This document shows, piece by piece, positions 13,946-14,205 of a DNA stretch of 14,205 bases. Below the pieces are notes generated by a model that saw only the letters and a list, made by a program, of their open reading frames with translations, searched no databases and had not been told where the DNA came from. Origin of the DNA: WHSM01 sp050701635. Its GTDB lineage: Bacteria; Actinomycetota; Actinomycetes; Mycobacteriales; Micromonosporaceae. The stretch spans positions 1 through 14,205 of the forward strand of contig JBOGDF010000120.1 of NCBI GenBank assembly GCA_050701635.1, given 5' to 3'. Position 1 is the first letter of the stretch. Each line of letters begins with the position of its first letter. The position numbers were made by a program, and so were the translations under genes.

Positions 13946-14205
13946 ATGTTGACCGTACCGAGGGCAGTGGAGACGGGGGCGCCGAGCCGGTTGTCCCGGG
14001 TGGCTCCGGGCCCGTCGCCGGCTCAGCCGGCGCCGATGATTCCGGCTCACGCACTGCCACACCGCACTCCCGCCGAGCTGCTCAAGCTGGCGCGGCGCGG
14101 GCTGCTGGAAGCCGTGGGCACTCCGGCGGACGGCCTGCGGTACGCCACCGCACACCTCGCCGCGTTGCGTGCCGCTGCCGCGGTGCTGGCGGCCCGCGCC
14201 CGTCC
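13946..14205 (+). CDS. SAV_6107-family HEPN domain protein, N-terminal part (cut by window edge)
   Basis: Eighty-six codons are visible. Residues 1-40 are a Pro/Ala-rich, probably flexible leader. From TPAELLKLARRGLLEAVGTPADGLRYATAHLAALRAAAAVLAARARP (41 onward) the sequence is helical and matches the opening of SAV_6107-family HEPN proteins. HEPN domains are all-helical and in other families are RNases or nucleotidyltransferase partners; the role of this family is not established, and the part that would carry any RxxxxH motif is beyond the window. The ATG at 13946 has a strong GGAGGGG 6 nt upstream; an in-frame ATG at residue 31 lacks one. Upstream lie the PafBC-like promoter, LexA box and hairpins, so damage induction is likely unless a local promoter (TTGATC at 13906, TAACGG at 13929, poor) is used. 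Confidence 0.82.
   Translation, partial: MLTVPRAVETGAPSRLSRVAPGPSPAQPAPMIPAHALPHRTPAELLKLARRGLLEAVGTPADGLRYATAHLAALRAAAAVLAARAR

Overview
The window is very GC-rich and densely coded, with strong G/C bias at third codon positions and several leaderless-looking promoters carrying a TANNNT -10 box directly before the start codon. The gene content points to a filamentous actinobacterium, most likely of the Micromonosporaceae. It includes a geosmin synthase, an Rv2175c-type DNA-binding protein, an SAV_6107-family HEPN protein, an F420-type luciferase-like oxidoreductase and a LexA box of the mycobacterial/actinobacterial consensus. The family-level placement is inference.

Backbone. A PknL-like Ser/Thr kinase (cut by the left edge), the Rv2175c-like regulator, a polyprenyl diphosphate synthase and MetF occur in nearly the same neighbourhood as M. 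tuberculosis pknL (Rv2176), Rv2175c, idsA2 (Rv2173) and the MetF-like Rv2172c. Lineage-specific genes are inserted into this backbone.

Region by region. (1) 1-2154, minus strand: an acidic, Pro/Ser- and His/Asp-rich three-TM protein, then a small single-TM Ser/Pro-rich protein, then the kinase. (2) 2222-3643, plus: the Rv2175c-like wHTH protein, then a secreted or lipid-anchored RNase Sa/barnase-family ribonuclease and its barstar-type inhibitor. (3) 3651-4712, minus: polyprenyl diphosphate synthase. (4) 4845-7109, plus: a tight operon of metF, a SIMPL-domain protein and a CDP-alcohol phosphatidyltransferase homologue with a degenerate active site. (5) 7191-9425, plus: geoA, the two-domain geosmin synthase. 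(6) 9422-10805, minus: a flavodoxin-fold NAD(P)H oxidoreductase and a GNAT acetyltransferase. (7) 11092-13580, plus: a DEAD-box RNA helicase with a repetitive Gly-rich tail, overlapping by ATGA a luciferase-like oxidoreductase whose domain is interrupted by about 65 residues of GDR-type repeats. (8) 13581-13945: a DNA-damage control region with a RecA-NDp/PafBC-like promoter, a perfect LexA box at the start point, a 35-codon small ORF and a run of four hairpins. It leads into (9) the 5' part of an SAV_6107-family HEPN gene, which runs off the right edge.

The strongest candidate for something undescribed is region 8: a doubly damage-controlled, heavily structured leader before a HEPN-domain gene. 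Next are the repeat-invaded oxidoreductase, the degenerate CDP-alcohol phosphatidyltransferase and the lipobox-bearing RNase paired with barstar.
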